A stretch of DNA of 16,728 nt from Acidiferrobacteraceae bacterium (GTDB lineage: Bacteria > Pseudomonadota > Gammaproteobacteria > Arenicellales > UBA868): NCBI GenBank assembly GCA_002713825.1, contig PAUU01000062.1, forward strand, positions 1 through 16,728, written 5' to 3'. Position numbers and translations under genes: made by a program. The notes under the pieces are model-generated. The model was given only the letters and a program-made list of their open reading frames with translations. It did no database searches and was not told the DNA's origin. Positions 1 to 7,086 of this stretch are shown here, one piece after another (within the stretch, counting starts at the first letter, position 1; each line of letters begins with the position of its first letter).

Positions 1-1
1 A

Positions 2-109
2 CGTGGTCATAATATTTGGCTCAACCGACATGCAGTACAAGTACCAGTAGGACTAGAACTGGGAACCAGTCCACAGGGCTATATCCAGAAACAATTGACG
101 ACATCATGA
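2..109 (+). CDS. Possible 3' end of a gene entering from the left edge
   Basis: A frame is open from the left edge of the window to a TGA at 107-109, giving about 35 residues that end in GYIQKQLTTS. I do not recognise the sequence and no start codon is visible, so this could be the C-terminus of a gene that begins outside the window or a chance open frame. Nothing in the following 175 bases looks like a continuation. Confidence is low. Confidence 0.25.
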   Translation, partial: RGHNIWLNRHAVQVPVGLELGTSPQGYIQKQLTTS

Positions 110-284
110 GAGCTCCTGATGTTTTGTCATGGATTTCAAAGGAGTGTGTGTGCGTGTGATAGACATGCCTTCGAACCCCAAACGTAACCATCTCAGCAAG
201 CCCAAAGGTTAACTTTTTAAATGGGCTTTATGCTTGTATAGCAGTGTATTGAAGAGTTAATAGGTAAACTTTTTTTGCTTCCAT
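110..284. other. Non-coding stretch downstream of the VanZ operon
   Basis: No coding frame is supported here. The stretch contains a short GT-rich run (144-158) and a 7-bp inverted repeat, AAGCCCA at 198-204 pairing with TGGGCTT at 222-228 around a 17-nt loop. The repeat lies downstream of the minus-strand operon that ends at 285, but neither strand shows a U-tract after it, so a terminator role is only a guess. Confidence 0.3.
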
Positions 285-493
285 CTAATATCTTTTTCTC
301 GCATTCAAAGATCGCTTAAAAATAAAACAGTGACTACCATCAATCCCAAGGTAGTCAGCCAAAAAATCCAATAACTGAAAAAGAAGGACATGACACCAAG
401 ATCGGCTAGAGAAACGACGAGCAGCGGCAAGAACCCAAGACCGATTGCTCCTATAGGTATCACAATCCAATTCCACAAACACCGTTTAAGCAT
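285..493 (-). pseudogene. Truncated, frameshifted second copy of a VanZ-family gene
   Basis: The start ATG at 491-493 has a strong AGGAGG ribosome binding site and overlaps the end of the upstream VanZ gene by 8 bp, so it once followed that gene as a coupled cistron. The first frame reads LLVVSLADLGVMSFF, matching LLVVALADLGLMSWF near the N-terminus of the intact VanZ. Just after this, a different frame continues with FQLLDFLADYLGI, matching FELLDLLADYLGI near the VanZ C-terminus, and stops at 285. The central part of about 67 codons, holding the DKxxH region and the EExxQ motif, is missing, and the two halves are out of frame (junction about 378-386). As it stands, the first frame gives a 62-residue, two-span hydrophobic peptide ending at 305. 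Duplication followed by internal deletion is inferred. The short peptide could still be made. Confidence 0.75.
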
Positions 494-875
494 TGGTCCT
501 CCTTGCACTCACACAGCCTCTTCGAGCCATCATTTCCGCAACAAGAATACCGAGGTAGTCCGCCAGAAGATCCAATAACTCAAATTGTCTGGCATCTATC
601 AGTAACTGCGAAGACTCTTCAAGCGTTACCAAAGCGATAGTCACGATGGTCCCAACGAACAGGCTCGATCCCCAAAGAAACAACCGCTTTGCATTGAAAG
701 CAAAGATCAATACCCAACTAAGACCACCTACCAAAAAGAAATGTATGACCTTATCAATGCCTGGATACTGGCCTGCGTATTCCCGGAACCAGGACATCAA
801 GCCCAGGTCGGCTAAAGCAACAACGAGCAAAATAAATATGCAGTAAGCGATTTGTAGGAGACGAATGTTCTGCAT
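486..875 (-). CDS. VanZ-family membrane protein
   Basis: This is a 129-residue integral membrane protein with about four hydrophobic segments (roughly residues 6-25, 45-62, 66-85 and 100-115). Family signatures are visible: DKVIHFFLVGGLSW at 41-54, where VanZ proteins have DKxxHf, then EESSQ at 86-90, R96 and the ELLDLLADYLGI segment at 99-110, where the family has a D-x-x-A-N/D-x-x-G pattern. VanZ itself confers low-level teicoplanin resistance, but most relatives have no assigned role. The length is typical of short VanZ proteins. The gene sits 19 bp after the preceding gene in the same operon and overlaps the broken second copy by 8 bp. The start at 875 has only a weak ribosome binding site. 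The family call is secure; the function is not known. Confidence 0.85.
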   Translation of the reverse strand: MQNIRLLQIAYCIFILLVVALADLGLMSWFREYAGQYPGIDKVIHFFLVGGLSWVLIFAFNAKRLFLWGSSLFVGTIVTIALVTLEESSQLLIDARQFELLDLLADYLGILVAEMMARRGCVSARRTNA

Positions 876-894
876 ATGTTGCTGCCGATGTTGT

Positions 895-1431
895 TTACTC
901 CCGAGTTATCCTATTGAACCGAAGTGGTATAGCCACTGGATCAAGCAGATCATGATCGCTAACCGTGGTAACGATAAATAAATCATCCCTATCACTCCCA
1001 ATCTTCGAACCCCATAGATGAGCCTGACCTAGTGAGGTTCCTCGATTGCTTCCTGCAACTGCACACGACTGCCCTCCATATGGATTAGTACAGCCAGTTG
1101 CGGTGAAGTGCTCAGCAATATATTTGGCAAAAAAACGAGAAGTCGACTCGGGGCCAGAGCATGGGCGTAAGACCTGCTCTCTCCTGGTGCCCTTACGAGT
1201 CATCATCTTCACCCCAGATGCGCCAGCAGAACACGTTTCGAACGCGGACTCCGCAAATCTTTTTATACGAGTATGATTTTCGTCCGCAGAGTGAATCCCT
1301 GAATTAGCGTGAAAAATCCAACCGCCAATCAGTAATACGAAAATCGCGACGATAACTACCAAAATTTTAAAGATAGTGGCGCTTATGACTGCCAAAATCT
1401 TAAAAACTGGAACAATATTTAGATTCACCAT
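895..1431 (-). CDS. Hypothetical membrane-anchored protein with a Cys-containing outer domain
   Basis: I do not recognise a family. The 178-residue product starts with one long hydrophobic segment (about residues 5-41) that contains an internal near-repeat, FKILAVISAT followed by FKILVVIVAI. The rest is hydrophilic and probably extracytoplasmic. It holds four cysteines, in the contexts TCSAG, PCSG, GCTNP and SCAV, which could form two disulfide bonds in an oxidising compartment; this is inferred. The start ATG directly follows the TAA of the upstream gene with no gap, and the VanZ gene follows 19 bp after the stop, so it belongs to the same transcript. Its place between membrane proteins suggests a part of the same envelope function, perhaps a periplasmic binding or sensing subunit. 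Confidence 0.65.
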   Translation of the reverse strand: MVNLNIVPVFKILAVISATIFKILVVIVAIFVLLIGGWIFHANSGIHSADENHTRIKRFAESAFETCSAGASGVKMMTRKGTRREQVLRPCSGPESTSRFFAKYIAEHFTATGCTNPYGGQSCAVAGSNRGTSLGQAHLWGSKIGSDRDDLFIVTTVSDHDLLDPVAIPLRFNRITRE

Positions 1432-1971
1432 TTAAGCGCATACCCTGCCAATCATGCACGGTTGTTTTAGCCAGAACGATATGCTCCGTAAGTTCGAAAA
1501 AAGTGAGAATGCGAAGGGCATCAAACCAACTGCCAAAGTGATTCTTAATCTGACCCGGCCGGAAGCGCTTTTTATTCGAGAAGACAACTTCCTAAAGAGT
1601 AGGTAAACCAGGAATAAAAGCACGGTCACTATCGAAAAAAGCAATCGATTAAATTCGAGAGTCTCAGATCCTTTAAGTAGTCTGAAATATTCTTCACCAC
1701 TGTCTACTTGCCAACCATTTAATATGAATACGCTGGAGCAAATGGCGGGCAACCAACCAACGCTAATCAAATACATATGATTCGATAATGCATCATTGGT
1801 CACGTCTAATGATTTCTTTTTGGGCGAGCATAACCATGCGATCCATCCGAGTTGGATTAGTAGCAGATACGGAAAGCTCGCGATAAGAAACACGAAGCCG
1901 ATAAAAAGCCCGAATAGATAAATGTCAGCCACTATGTCCACACATAAATCACTTACACACCCGCCAGACAT
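1432..1971 (-). CDS. Hypothetical multispan membrane protein
   Basis: This is a 179-residue protein with about four to five hydrophobic segments. The first (about residues 11-47) covers YLFGLFIGFVFLIASF and LLLIQLGWIAWL; the others lie near 68-85, 107-124 and 142-166. Basic clusters such as CSPKKKS and RKLSSRIKSASGR between them fit cytoplasmic loops under the positive-inside rule. No family motif was recognised. The start at 1971 lies 23 bp inside the end of the preceding 58-residue gene, and the stop touches the next start, so expression is probably coupled in both directions. It is most likely an inner-membrane partner in the operon. No catalytic role can be inferred. Confidence 0.7.
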   Translation of the reverse strand: MSGGCVSDLCVDIVADIYLFGLFIGFVFLIASFPYLLLIQLGWIAWLCSPKKKSLDVTNDALSNHMYLISVGWLPAICSSVFILNGWQVDSGEEYFRLLKGSETLEFNRLLFSIVTVLLFLVYLLFRKLSSRIKSASGRVRLRITLAVGLMPFAFSLFSNLRSISFWLKQPCMIGRVCA

Positions 1972-2125
1972 ACTTCGGCTTCTCGTCTGTACCTATGTTG
2001 ATGTTCATGAATGTGTTTAGTTTTTGATCGGAATGCGCTGCCTTTTGAGCCTTGCCGAAGCTGTTTTGGTTTTGCTCGACGAACTCACGAATTCGTTCTC
2101 TGAGCTCTCTTTTCTCTGACTTCAT
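1949..2125 (-). CDS. Small charged soluble protein, 58 residues
   Basis: The frame is open further upstream (to 2206), but I chose the start at 2125 because its ATG overlaps the TGA of the 38-residue membrane peptide in an ATGA junction, a classic coupling arrangement. The N-terminal part beginning MKSEKRELRERIREFVEQNQ is rich in alternating basic and acidic residues and likely helical; the C-terminal half ends in PKYVWRVCK. There is no signal peptide or membrane segment, so it is probably cytoplasmic. No family was recognised. Its 3' end overlaps the next gene by 23 bp. Its position in a chain of coupled genes is the main support that it is real. Confidence 0.6.
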   Translation of the reverse strand: MKSEKRELRERIREFVEQNQNSFGKAQKAAHSDQKLNTFMNINIGTDEKPKYVWRVCK

Positions 2126-2238
2126 AGAAATGTCGGGGCCGCAATAAACATGAGGAGCAGAAAAGTGAACAACACAGTGCCAAGTATTCCGCACGCGGTT
2201 ATCCACCAGAACCAGATCTTGAGTCCCGTCTTAGTCAT
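2122..2238 (-). CDS. 38-residue single-span membrane peptide
   Basis: This small gene reads MTKTGLKIWFWWITACGILG and then a hydrophobic run ending in AAPTFL. It has a short basic N-terminus (K3, K7), an aromatic FWW patch and one transmembrane segment over about residues 8-34. Its ATG (2236-2238) overlaps the end of the preceding 60-residue gene by 8 bp. Its TGA (2122-2124) overlaps the ATG of the following 58-residue gene in an ATGA junction. The two overlaps, the exact fit into the gap between neighbours and the membrane-peptide composition make it likely to be a real gene, possibly a small subunit of a membrane complex. No family was recognised. Confidence 0.6.
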   Translation of the reverse strand: MTKTGLKIWFWWITACGILGTVLFTFLLLMFIAAPTFL

Positions 2239-2413
2239 CTTGGGTCCGTTGAGTTGCTTCCGCTTTTAATGCCGTAGAGGTCCTTTTCACCGTGCAAACT
2301 GTCCTGTCACCCGCCTCGTTGACAACCTCCACGTGCACATAACGCGGTATCTTTTCGGATACTCGATCAAATACGAATTCCAAAAGTGATTTCTGCGTAG
2401 TCTTGGTTTCCAT
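2231..2413 (-). CDS. Small hypothetical protein, 60 residues
   Basis: The product begins METKTTQKSLLEFVFDRVSE and continues with a segment that looks like short beta strands (RYVHVEVVNEAGDRTVCTVKR), followed by a polar tail. It has no membrane segment and no recognised family. An ATG further upstream at 2440 lies inside the preceding gene. The ATG at 2413 is preferred because a GGAG sequence lies about 7 bases before it and it starts 10 bp after the stop of the DUF4173 gene. It overlaps the 38-residue membrane peptide by 8 bp. Function is unknown. Confidence 0.6.
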   Translation of the reverse strand: METKTTQKSLLEFVFDRVSEKIPRYVHVEVVNEAGDRTVCTVKRTSTALKAEATQRTQDD

Positions 2414-2423
2414 GAGGCGCTCC

Positions 2424-4358
2424 CTATTCAAAGATCTCAAGGAACTCTCTCTTGATATTGAACCGGCTTCGGAAATCTTCCCAGCTCTCTCGGTCTTTCT
2501 GATACTTCCCGAACTGCTTTTGATACTTCTCGAACTGCTTTTTAAACATTACGTCCTCAAGACTTGTTTGATGCCAACCTTGCTCTATTCGCCCTAGGTG
2601 TACTAGTTGCCCTAGTTGTCCTACCTGTTTGACTTCTGGGATCAGCATCTCTCGGGAGACTACGAATGAATTGCTGATTAAGGAAAGTGCCTCATAGTTA
2701 ATGAGATTGTTCACTCTTCCTTTAAACTTCCACGCAAAATTGGAGTCTGCACTCACCTTCCATTGTTCGTAATCTTCAAGATCAATCACCCACCCCTGCC
2801 TACCTATCCTTAGCCAAAGGTCCTCACAGTTACCGTAGTGGACATACATGACTGTTGCCTTGAGCGACTCTGTCCAGAATCTCAGACATATTCGTGGCTT
2901 TCGTACTGCACCCGTACCCGCGCGTTCTGCAATAGAAACTAGACTCCTAAAGTCGTTAAGGTTCTTGTTGACCGTAGGTATACGAACCTCAAATTCTGTT
3001 CGACCAAAAAGCTCTTCCGCCCAAGCACCTCCTTTCAGCCATTGAGAAGCATTTTCCGTCTTGGCTAACTCCGAGTTGACGTGATAGATCAGCTGACTGA
3101 CGGGCAACACAGACACTACTGAGTACATGAGGGTGAAAAGAAGCAGCGTACTCCTGACCGTATCGGCCGCTTTTTTCTTAACCGAGAAGGAAAATAAGAG
3201 TGTCAGCAGGACAGCACAGAACGCAACGACATAACTTGAATAGAACTTCTCGTAGCTAAGTCCTGTCGAGGCAATATAGAGATAAAGCTTATGCGCTGAT
3301 GAAATCAGCACTAACGTTGACGCGAGCACAAAAACGGAAAGCAGAATCTGTACGGCCCGATTCGTGGTTCGGTAAAGCAGCATGAAGCCAAAGACGTTGA
3401 TGAGGGAGAGTACAACCAACTGCCAGAACCCGGTTTTGACTAAAGAGGTAATCTCATCGAGTTCAATTGGAAGCGAATCCATCCAGAGCTGTTCCGCCTG
3501 CACAAAGAGAAATAAGAAGTAGATTGCAAGTACGCCTGACAAAACAATTCCCGAAACCAGCGAGTCGATAGGCGTGCGCTCCACGACACCTTCATCCCGC
3601 GCGCCTGTTTTCTTGCGGATGCAGATTCCAAGAAGCGCCACCGCTACCAATATCGCAACCGGAATCTTGAGAAAAAGGGATATATCGACAACCTCTAGAA
3701 TCCACGTGCCTAAGTTCCCAATCCGGAACGCGAAAAGCGGGTCAGCTGAGAATAAGAGCCAGATAGCGACCGGCAATATGGCGATCAAGAGACATATGCC
3801 CCATGTGATCCTCTCAACTGTGCGGTGATCCACTTTGGATGATCTCGATACAGCTGAAACATAGGCTCGCCAAGCAGGCATGAAAGACGCGAACACAACA
3901 GAGAGAATGCGCACGCCTGCATCGGTTAACGCCTGTTGCGTGTGTAAGAGCCGTCCCCAAAGGTGATCACTGCTCGCGACAAAGTTCCAAATCAGAACTG
4001 CAGGGAAAATGAAGCAGTTGAGCGGCTCAAAGAAGCTGTTTTGATACAGACTAAAACTGAGCGCGATCACAAGTGAGGGCGCAATCCATGTCAGATCGCG
4101 ATATTCAAGAGGACGCTCTTTAGCCCGTGTGACTGCAAGCAGAACGGTTAGCGCATAGATAAAGATGGTCGCGTTAAATCCAAGACCCTTAACGCCGATA
4201 AACCAGACATCCCAGAAGAAAAACGCTGCGTAAAATCCCAGGACCGCACTTAAGATCGCCTCTAGGCTGTATTCCTTTATATCGATTACGACTGCCGGCT
4301 TCTTCGCTTCTTTTTTAGGCCACCGGTCATCCTCGAAGATATCGCTCAACTCTGCCAT
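2424..4358 (-). CDS. DUF4173-type polytopic membrane protein
   Basis: This is the first gene of the minus-strand operon and encodes 644 residues. The start at 4358 (MAELSDIFEDD) follows an AAGGAGA ribosome binding site by 5 bases; the upstream in-frame extension looks like leader sequence. About ten or more hydrophobic segments fill residues 30-425. The stretch GFWQLVVLSLINVFGFML (310-327) and the later KLYLYIASTGLSYEKFY (357-373) match what I recall of DUF4173 proteins (a QL-rich helix, then an LYL-Y-x-x-x-GL-x-x-x-x-Y pattern). After the membrane part comes a soluble domain (about 430-590) and a charged tail, 606-644, with a duplicated heptapeptide (KQFEKYQ, KQFGKYQ). The family has no known biochemical role to my knowledge. 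The tail and soluble domain are longer than I expect for the family and may bind partners. The divergent two-component genes are possible regulators. Confidence 0.75.
   Translation of the reverse strand: MAELSDIFEDDRWPKKEAKKPAVVIDIKEYSLEAILSAVLGFYAAFFFWDVWFIGVKGLGFNATIFIYALTVLLAVTRAKERPLEYRDLTWIAPSLVIALSFSLYQNSFFEPLNCFIFPAVLIWNFVASSDHLWGRLLHTQQALTDAGVRILSVVFASFMPAWRAYVSAVSRSSKVDHRTVERITWGICLLIAILPVAIWLLFSADPLFAFRIGNLGTWILEVVDISLFLKIPVAILVAVALLGICIRKKTGARDEGVVERTPIDSLVSGIVLSGVLAIYFLFLFVQAEQLWMDSLPIELDEITSLVKTGFWQLVVLSLINVFGFMLLYRTTNRAVQILLSVFVLASTLVLISSAHKLYLYIASTGLSYEKFYSSYVVAFCAVLLTLLFSFSVKKKAADTVRSTLLLFTLMYSVVSVLPVSQLIYHVNSELAKTENASQWLKGGAWAEELFGRTEFEVRIPTVNKNLNDFRSLVSIAERAGTGAVRKPRICLRFWTESLKATVMYVHYGNCEDLWLRIGRQGWVIDLEDYEQWKVSADSNFAWKFKGRVNNLINYEALSLISNSFVVSREMLIPEVKQVGQLGQLVHLGRIEQGWHQTSLEDVMFKKQFEKYQKQFGKYQKDRESWEDFRSRFNIKREFLEIFE
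2500..2541 (-). repeat. 21-bp tandem duplication inside the DUF4173 gene
   Basis: Two adjacent 21-bp units (2500-2520 and 2521-2541) differ at one base. They encode consecutive heptapeptides KQFEKYQ and KQFGKYQ in the charged C-terminal tail, so the duplication keeps the frame and adds exactly one heptad. It is seen directly in the sequence. It may extend a helical or coiled-coil tail. Confidence 0.85.
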
Positions 4359-4645
4359 GCCGTCTCCTTTACGAGCTAAATTAATCCGGCGGACCGATAA
4401 CAAAGGGAGGAGGAGTCCAGACCGAAGAACTCTGTTATCGTTTCGATGCCGCCGGTCACCGCCTAACCAATCTCCGGGCTGTTGTACTGACGGTGATTCT
4501 TGTGCCACAAGGCCCAATCAACACCCTGAAAACACATGAAAGACTGTGCAGACATCGTGCAGATTTGCTGGATTTACGGCTCAGTCCCTTGGTTCTTGCG
4601 CCCTAAAGATAGACAATTGCTAAACTTGTTTTAAGAAGTAAGAAG
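4359..4645. promoter_or_regulatory. Divergent intergenic region between membrane operon and response regulator
   Basis: These 287 bp must hold the start signals of both the minus-strand operon and the plus-strand two-component pair. I cannot assign -35/-10 boxes with confidence. The clear feature is a nested inverted repeat: outer arms CCGGCGG (4386-4392) and CCGCCGG (4449-4455), inner arms CGATAACA (4395-4402) and TGTTATCG (4433-4440), with a 30-nt loop. In the minus-strand mRNA this would fold about 30 bases before the start codon of the DUF4173 gene, just upstream of its ribosome binding site. It could be an mRNA structure affecting translation, or a DNA site for the neighbouring regulator. 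Confidence 0.55.
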
Positions 4646-5326
4646 ATGAATAAAGTACTTGTCGTAGAAGATGATCAAGGCATCCGCCAGATCATCAAAC
4701 ACAACCTGGTTCGAGAATCCTTCACCGTTTTCGAGGCCGAGGACGGCGTAGAAGGCTTGGCTGTAGCGCAGGACAATAATCCCGATCTCGTCATCCTTGA
4801 TGTCGAAATGCCCAAAATGGATGGGATCGATTTCTGTTTAAGGTTAAGAGAGTTCTCCACTATTCCTGTCATATTTCTTTCAGGAAAAAAGGATGAGCAG
4901 GACCGTATCCAGGGCTTTGCCGCGGGTGGTGACGACTACGTCACCAAACCTTTCAGTAAGCGCGAGCTCGTGATGAAGGTCCAGGCGATGATGAAGCGCG
5001 CACAACAGGCGCCATCATCAATCGTTGCCGAAAATAACAATCCGGAGGCGCTCTCCCACCACAAGATCCGGATGGATCTAGGTCAACATCGCGTCTTCTG
5101 GGAAGACCAGGAAGTCTCTCTCACCAAGAATGAGTTTCATATTCTCAAAGTAATGCTCAGCGAACCTAGTCGTGTTCACCCGCGCGACAAGTTGATGGAT
5201 CGGGTAGTCGAAGACCGAACAATCGACAGCCATGTCCGCGGCATTCGCGATAAGTTCAAGGCTTTTGGAGTTGATCCCATAGAGACCCGCCGAGGCGTTG
5301 GTTTCATCCTCAAGCAATGGGGCTAA
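4646..5326 (+). CDS. OmpR/PhoB-family response regulator
   Basis: The 226-residue protein has an N-terminal receiver domain (1-118) with all key residues: acidic pair D9/D10, phospho-acceptor D52 in VILDVEMPKMDG, S79 in FLSGKKDE and K101 in DDYVTKPF. A C-terminal winged-helix DNA-binding domain (about 135-226) contains LTKNEFHILKVML, then DRTIDSHVRGIRDKF (the recognition-helix region) and ETRRGVGF (wing). The loop between the PRDKLMDRV helix and the recognition helix is shorter than in most OmpR-type proteins. It is phosphorylated by a partner kinase and binds DNA to control transcription. The partner gene overlaps its end by 10 bp. The likely target is the divergent membrane operon or its own promoter; this is inferred from layout. 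The ribosome binding site (AAGAAG) is modest. Confidence 0.92.
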   Translation: MNKVLVVEDDQGIRQIIKHNLVRESFTVFEAEDGVEGLAVAQDNNPDLVILDVEMPKMDGIDFCLRLREFSTIPVIFLSGKKDEQDRIQGFAAGGDDYVTKPFSKRELVMKVQAMMKRAQQAPSSIVAENNNPEALSHHKIRMDLGQHRVFWEDQEVSLTKNEFHILKVMLSEPSRVHPRDKLMDRVVEDRTIDSHVRGIRDKFKAFGVDPIETRRGVGFILKQWG

Positions 5327-7011
5327 GACGCTTTTTATCCCAACATCGACCCTCATTGAGGGTTCTGCTTCTCGGCTCATTCTTTTTTCTCTTCGGAATA
5401 ACGGTAATCGGCATTAGTATTGGCGCATACAAGATTACTGCTAGCCAATTTCTGGTCAAGCAAACCAAAGACAATCTCTGCGCTCAAACCACCCTACTAG
5501 CGCACTTCTTCAGTTACGACCTAGCTCGAGAAGCGGATTCACGCGGAATCGAACTCCCCAAAATAGGCGTCGAGAAACAAGCACCTTCAGGAGCCGAACC
5601 GTCAACCAGTCTTGGCTGTCGGGCAGAGTCGATTAATCCCGCACCTCTACCTCCGGCCCCAGATCCTGGGCCCGGGAATAGAGTAGATCCAATTTTTCAA
5701 ACGGTAGGCGAGGTTTTCAGTGCCACGCTTAAAAAAAGCGTGAGTTCCACTCTCACTGGCATCCGGATCCTCGACCCTTACGGAACCGTACTCGCTTCGT
5801 CCAACGAGGAAGTTGGCCTTTCGCTTGCAAATCGCCAAGAGGTACAAGCAGCTCTCAAAGGAACAGCCGTCTGGAACTTAAGAGAAAAGAAGCCAGAGCC
5901 CGGACAGGAAAAACTAATTCACTGGTGGAACTTCTTTGACCTCAGTAACCTGCAACTTCTGTTCCATGAAGGCTCAATATTAATTAGTCGCCCAGCCAAC
6001 GCCCGGGTCTACGTTAATACTCCAATCATTGTTGATAATCAGGTGCTTGGCGTCGTGGTAGCGTCTCGATCACCCTTAACAATGTTCCAGGTCGCGCGAC
6101 GATACCTAGACATTTTTCTCTTGGTCGCTGTTTTAGTAGTCGGTTTGTCGGTTTTTCTCAGTATTTTTATGGCACGACGCCTGTCCAATACTGTCAACAC
6201 TATTGTTGATCGAGCCAAAAGATACAAGCAGGGAGAACGCGGCGAGTTTAAAACTCCTCTCCAACGGCCTTTATCTAGGGAACATCATCAGCTTCTGCTG
6301 AGCGTTACTGAAATGGCCAATGAGCTTGAAAAACGAGAGGAACACGCCCAGTACCTTGCCTCCCATACAGTTCACGAACTCAGTAATCCACTGACTTCTA
6401 TTCAGGGTGCGATCGAGATTCTAAATGAAGACTTTGACACCTTATCGGACAGCGAGCGCTCCGAATTCATTGTCCTGATTAAGTCCAAGACGAATGAGCT
6501 CAGTTCATTAATTGATGAACTTCATGAGAGAACTCAAGCAGATCGAGTTACTCAAATTGAGCGTTTTGAGGTAAACACTCATCACCTAGTCGAACAGATC
6601 CAGAGCGATTTTCCTTCTCTCGCAATCATGGATTTATTTGAAGGTTCGGACGTAGCAATTGACCTTGGGCTATCTGGCGTAGCGCTTGAGTCAATAATCA
6701 AGAGTCTTATTGATAATGCTTATAAACACGGCGGAGACAGCGTCTCAGTCGGCTTACAGATAACCAAAGCGAGGACTAGTCCAGATTTTTTAGAAATTCG
6801 CGTCTCGGATACAGGCTCTGGGGTAGACAAAAAGTATCGTGATTCAATCTTTGAACCGCTTTTTTCGACTAAGCCTACCCGGGCGATAAGCGGCCTAGGT
6901 CTAGCAAACGTACGGAAACTGATGGAATTTGCCGGTGGAACAATCGAACTTGTAGACGGCGACTCGGGCGCAACATTCCAACTTCTACTACCAATCTTGG
7001 AAACCTCTTAA
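5317..7011 (+). CDS. Membrane sensor histidine kinase with Cache-like sensor domain
   Basis: The 564-residue kinase has two transmembrane helices (about 14-38 and 264-287) around a 225-residue periplasmic domain. That domain includes a proline-rich stretch, PAPLPPAPDPGPG (108-120), and a segment, ILDPYGTVLASS (151-162) followed by an ANRQEVQAALKG segment, typical of Cache sensor folds. A HAMP-like linker follows (about 288-340). The kinase core has the H-box VHELSNPLTSI with H353 as phospho-acceptor, N-box N467 in SLIDNAYKHG, G1 box DTGSG (498-502) and G2 box GLGLA (526-530). It would autophosphorylate on H353 and pass the phosphate to D52 of the response regulator, whose gene overlaps its start by 10 bp. 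The ligand is unknown. The Cache call rests on short motif similarity only; the kinase call is secure. Confidence 0.9.
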   Translation: MGLRRFLSQHRPSLRVLLLGSFFFLFGITVIGISIGAYKITASQFLVKQTKDNLCAQTTLLAHFFSYDLAREADSRGIELPKIGVEKQAPSGAEPSTSLGCRAESINPAPLPPAPDPGPGNRVDPIFQTVGEVFSATLKKSVSSTLTGIRILDPYGTVLASSNEEVGLSLANRQEVQAALKGTAVWNLREKKPEPGQEKLIHWWNFFDLSNLQLLFHEGSILISRPANARVYVNTPIIVDNQVLGVVVASRSPLTMFQVARRYLDIFLLVAVLVVGLSVFLSIFMARRLSNTVNTIVDRAKRYKQGERGEFKTPLQRPLSREHHQLLLSVTEMANELEKREEHAQYLASHTVHELSNPLTSIQGAIEILNEDFDTLSDSERSEFIVLIKSKTNELSSLIDELHERTQADRVTQIERFEVNTHHLVEQIQSDFPSLAIMDLFEGSDVAIDLGLSGVALESIIKSLIDNAYKHGGDSVSVGLQITKARTSPDFLEIRVSDTGSGVDKKYRDSIFEPLFSTKPTRAISGLGLANVRKLMEFAGGTIELVDGDSGATFQLLLPILETS

Positions 7012-7035
7012 ATCCCTCCGCTGTTCGGACGGGAT
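7012..7035 (+). terminator. Hairpin directly after the histidine kinase
   Basis: The bases just after the kinase stop form a stem of ATCCC-TCCG with CGGA-C-GGGAT: nine base pairs, a 5-nt loop and one bulged C. The next bases are AT-rich (ATATATAAATA) but not a true U-tract, so this could be a weak intrinsic terminator or an mRNA-stabilising hairpin. Confidence 0.5.
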
Positions 7036-7086
7036 ATATATAAATACAAGAAGCCCACTGGGGGGGTGTACCCTAGGGTGGAGCCA

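Noticed and set aside
144..158. Short GT-rich run as a possible microsatellite or phase-variation tract
   Set aside because: It is only 15 bases, interrupted by a C, and not inside or just upstream of a recognised gene.
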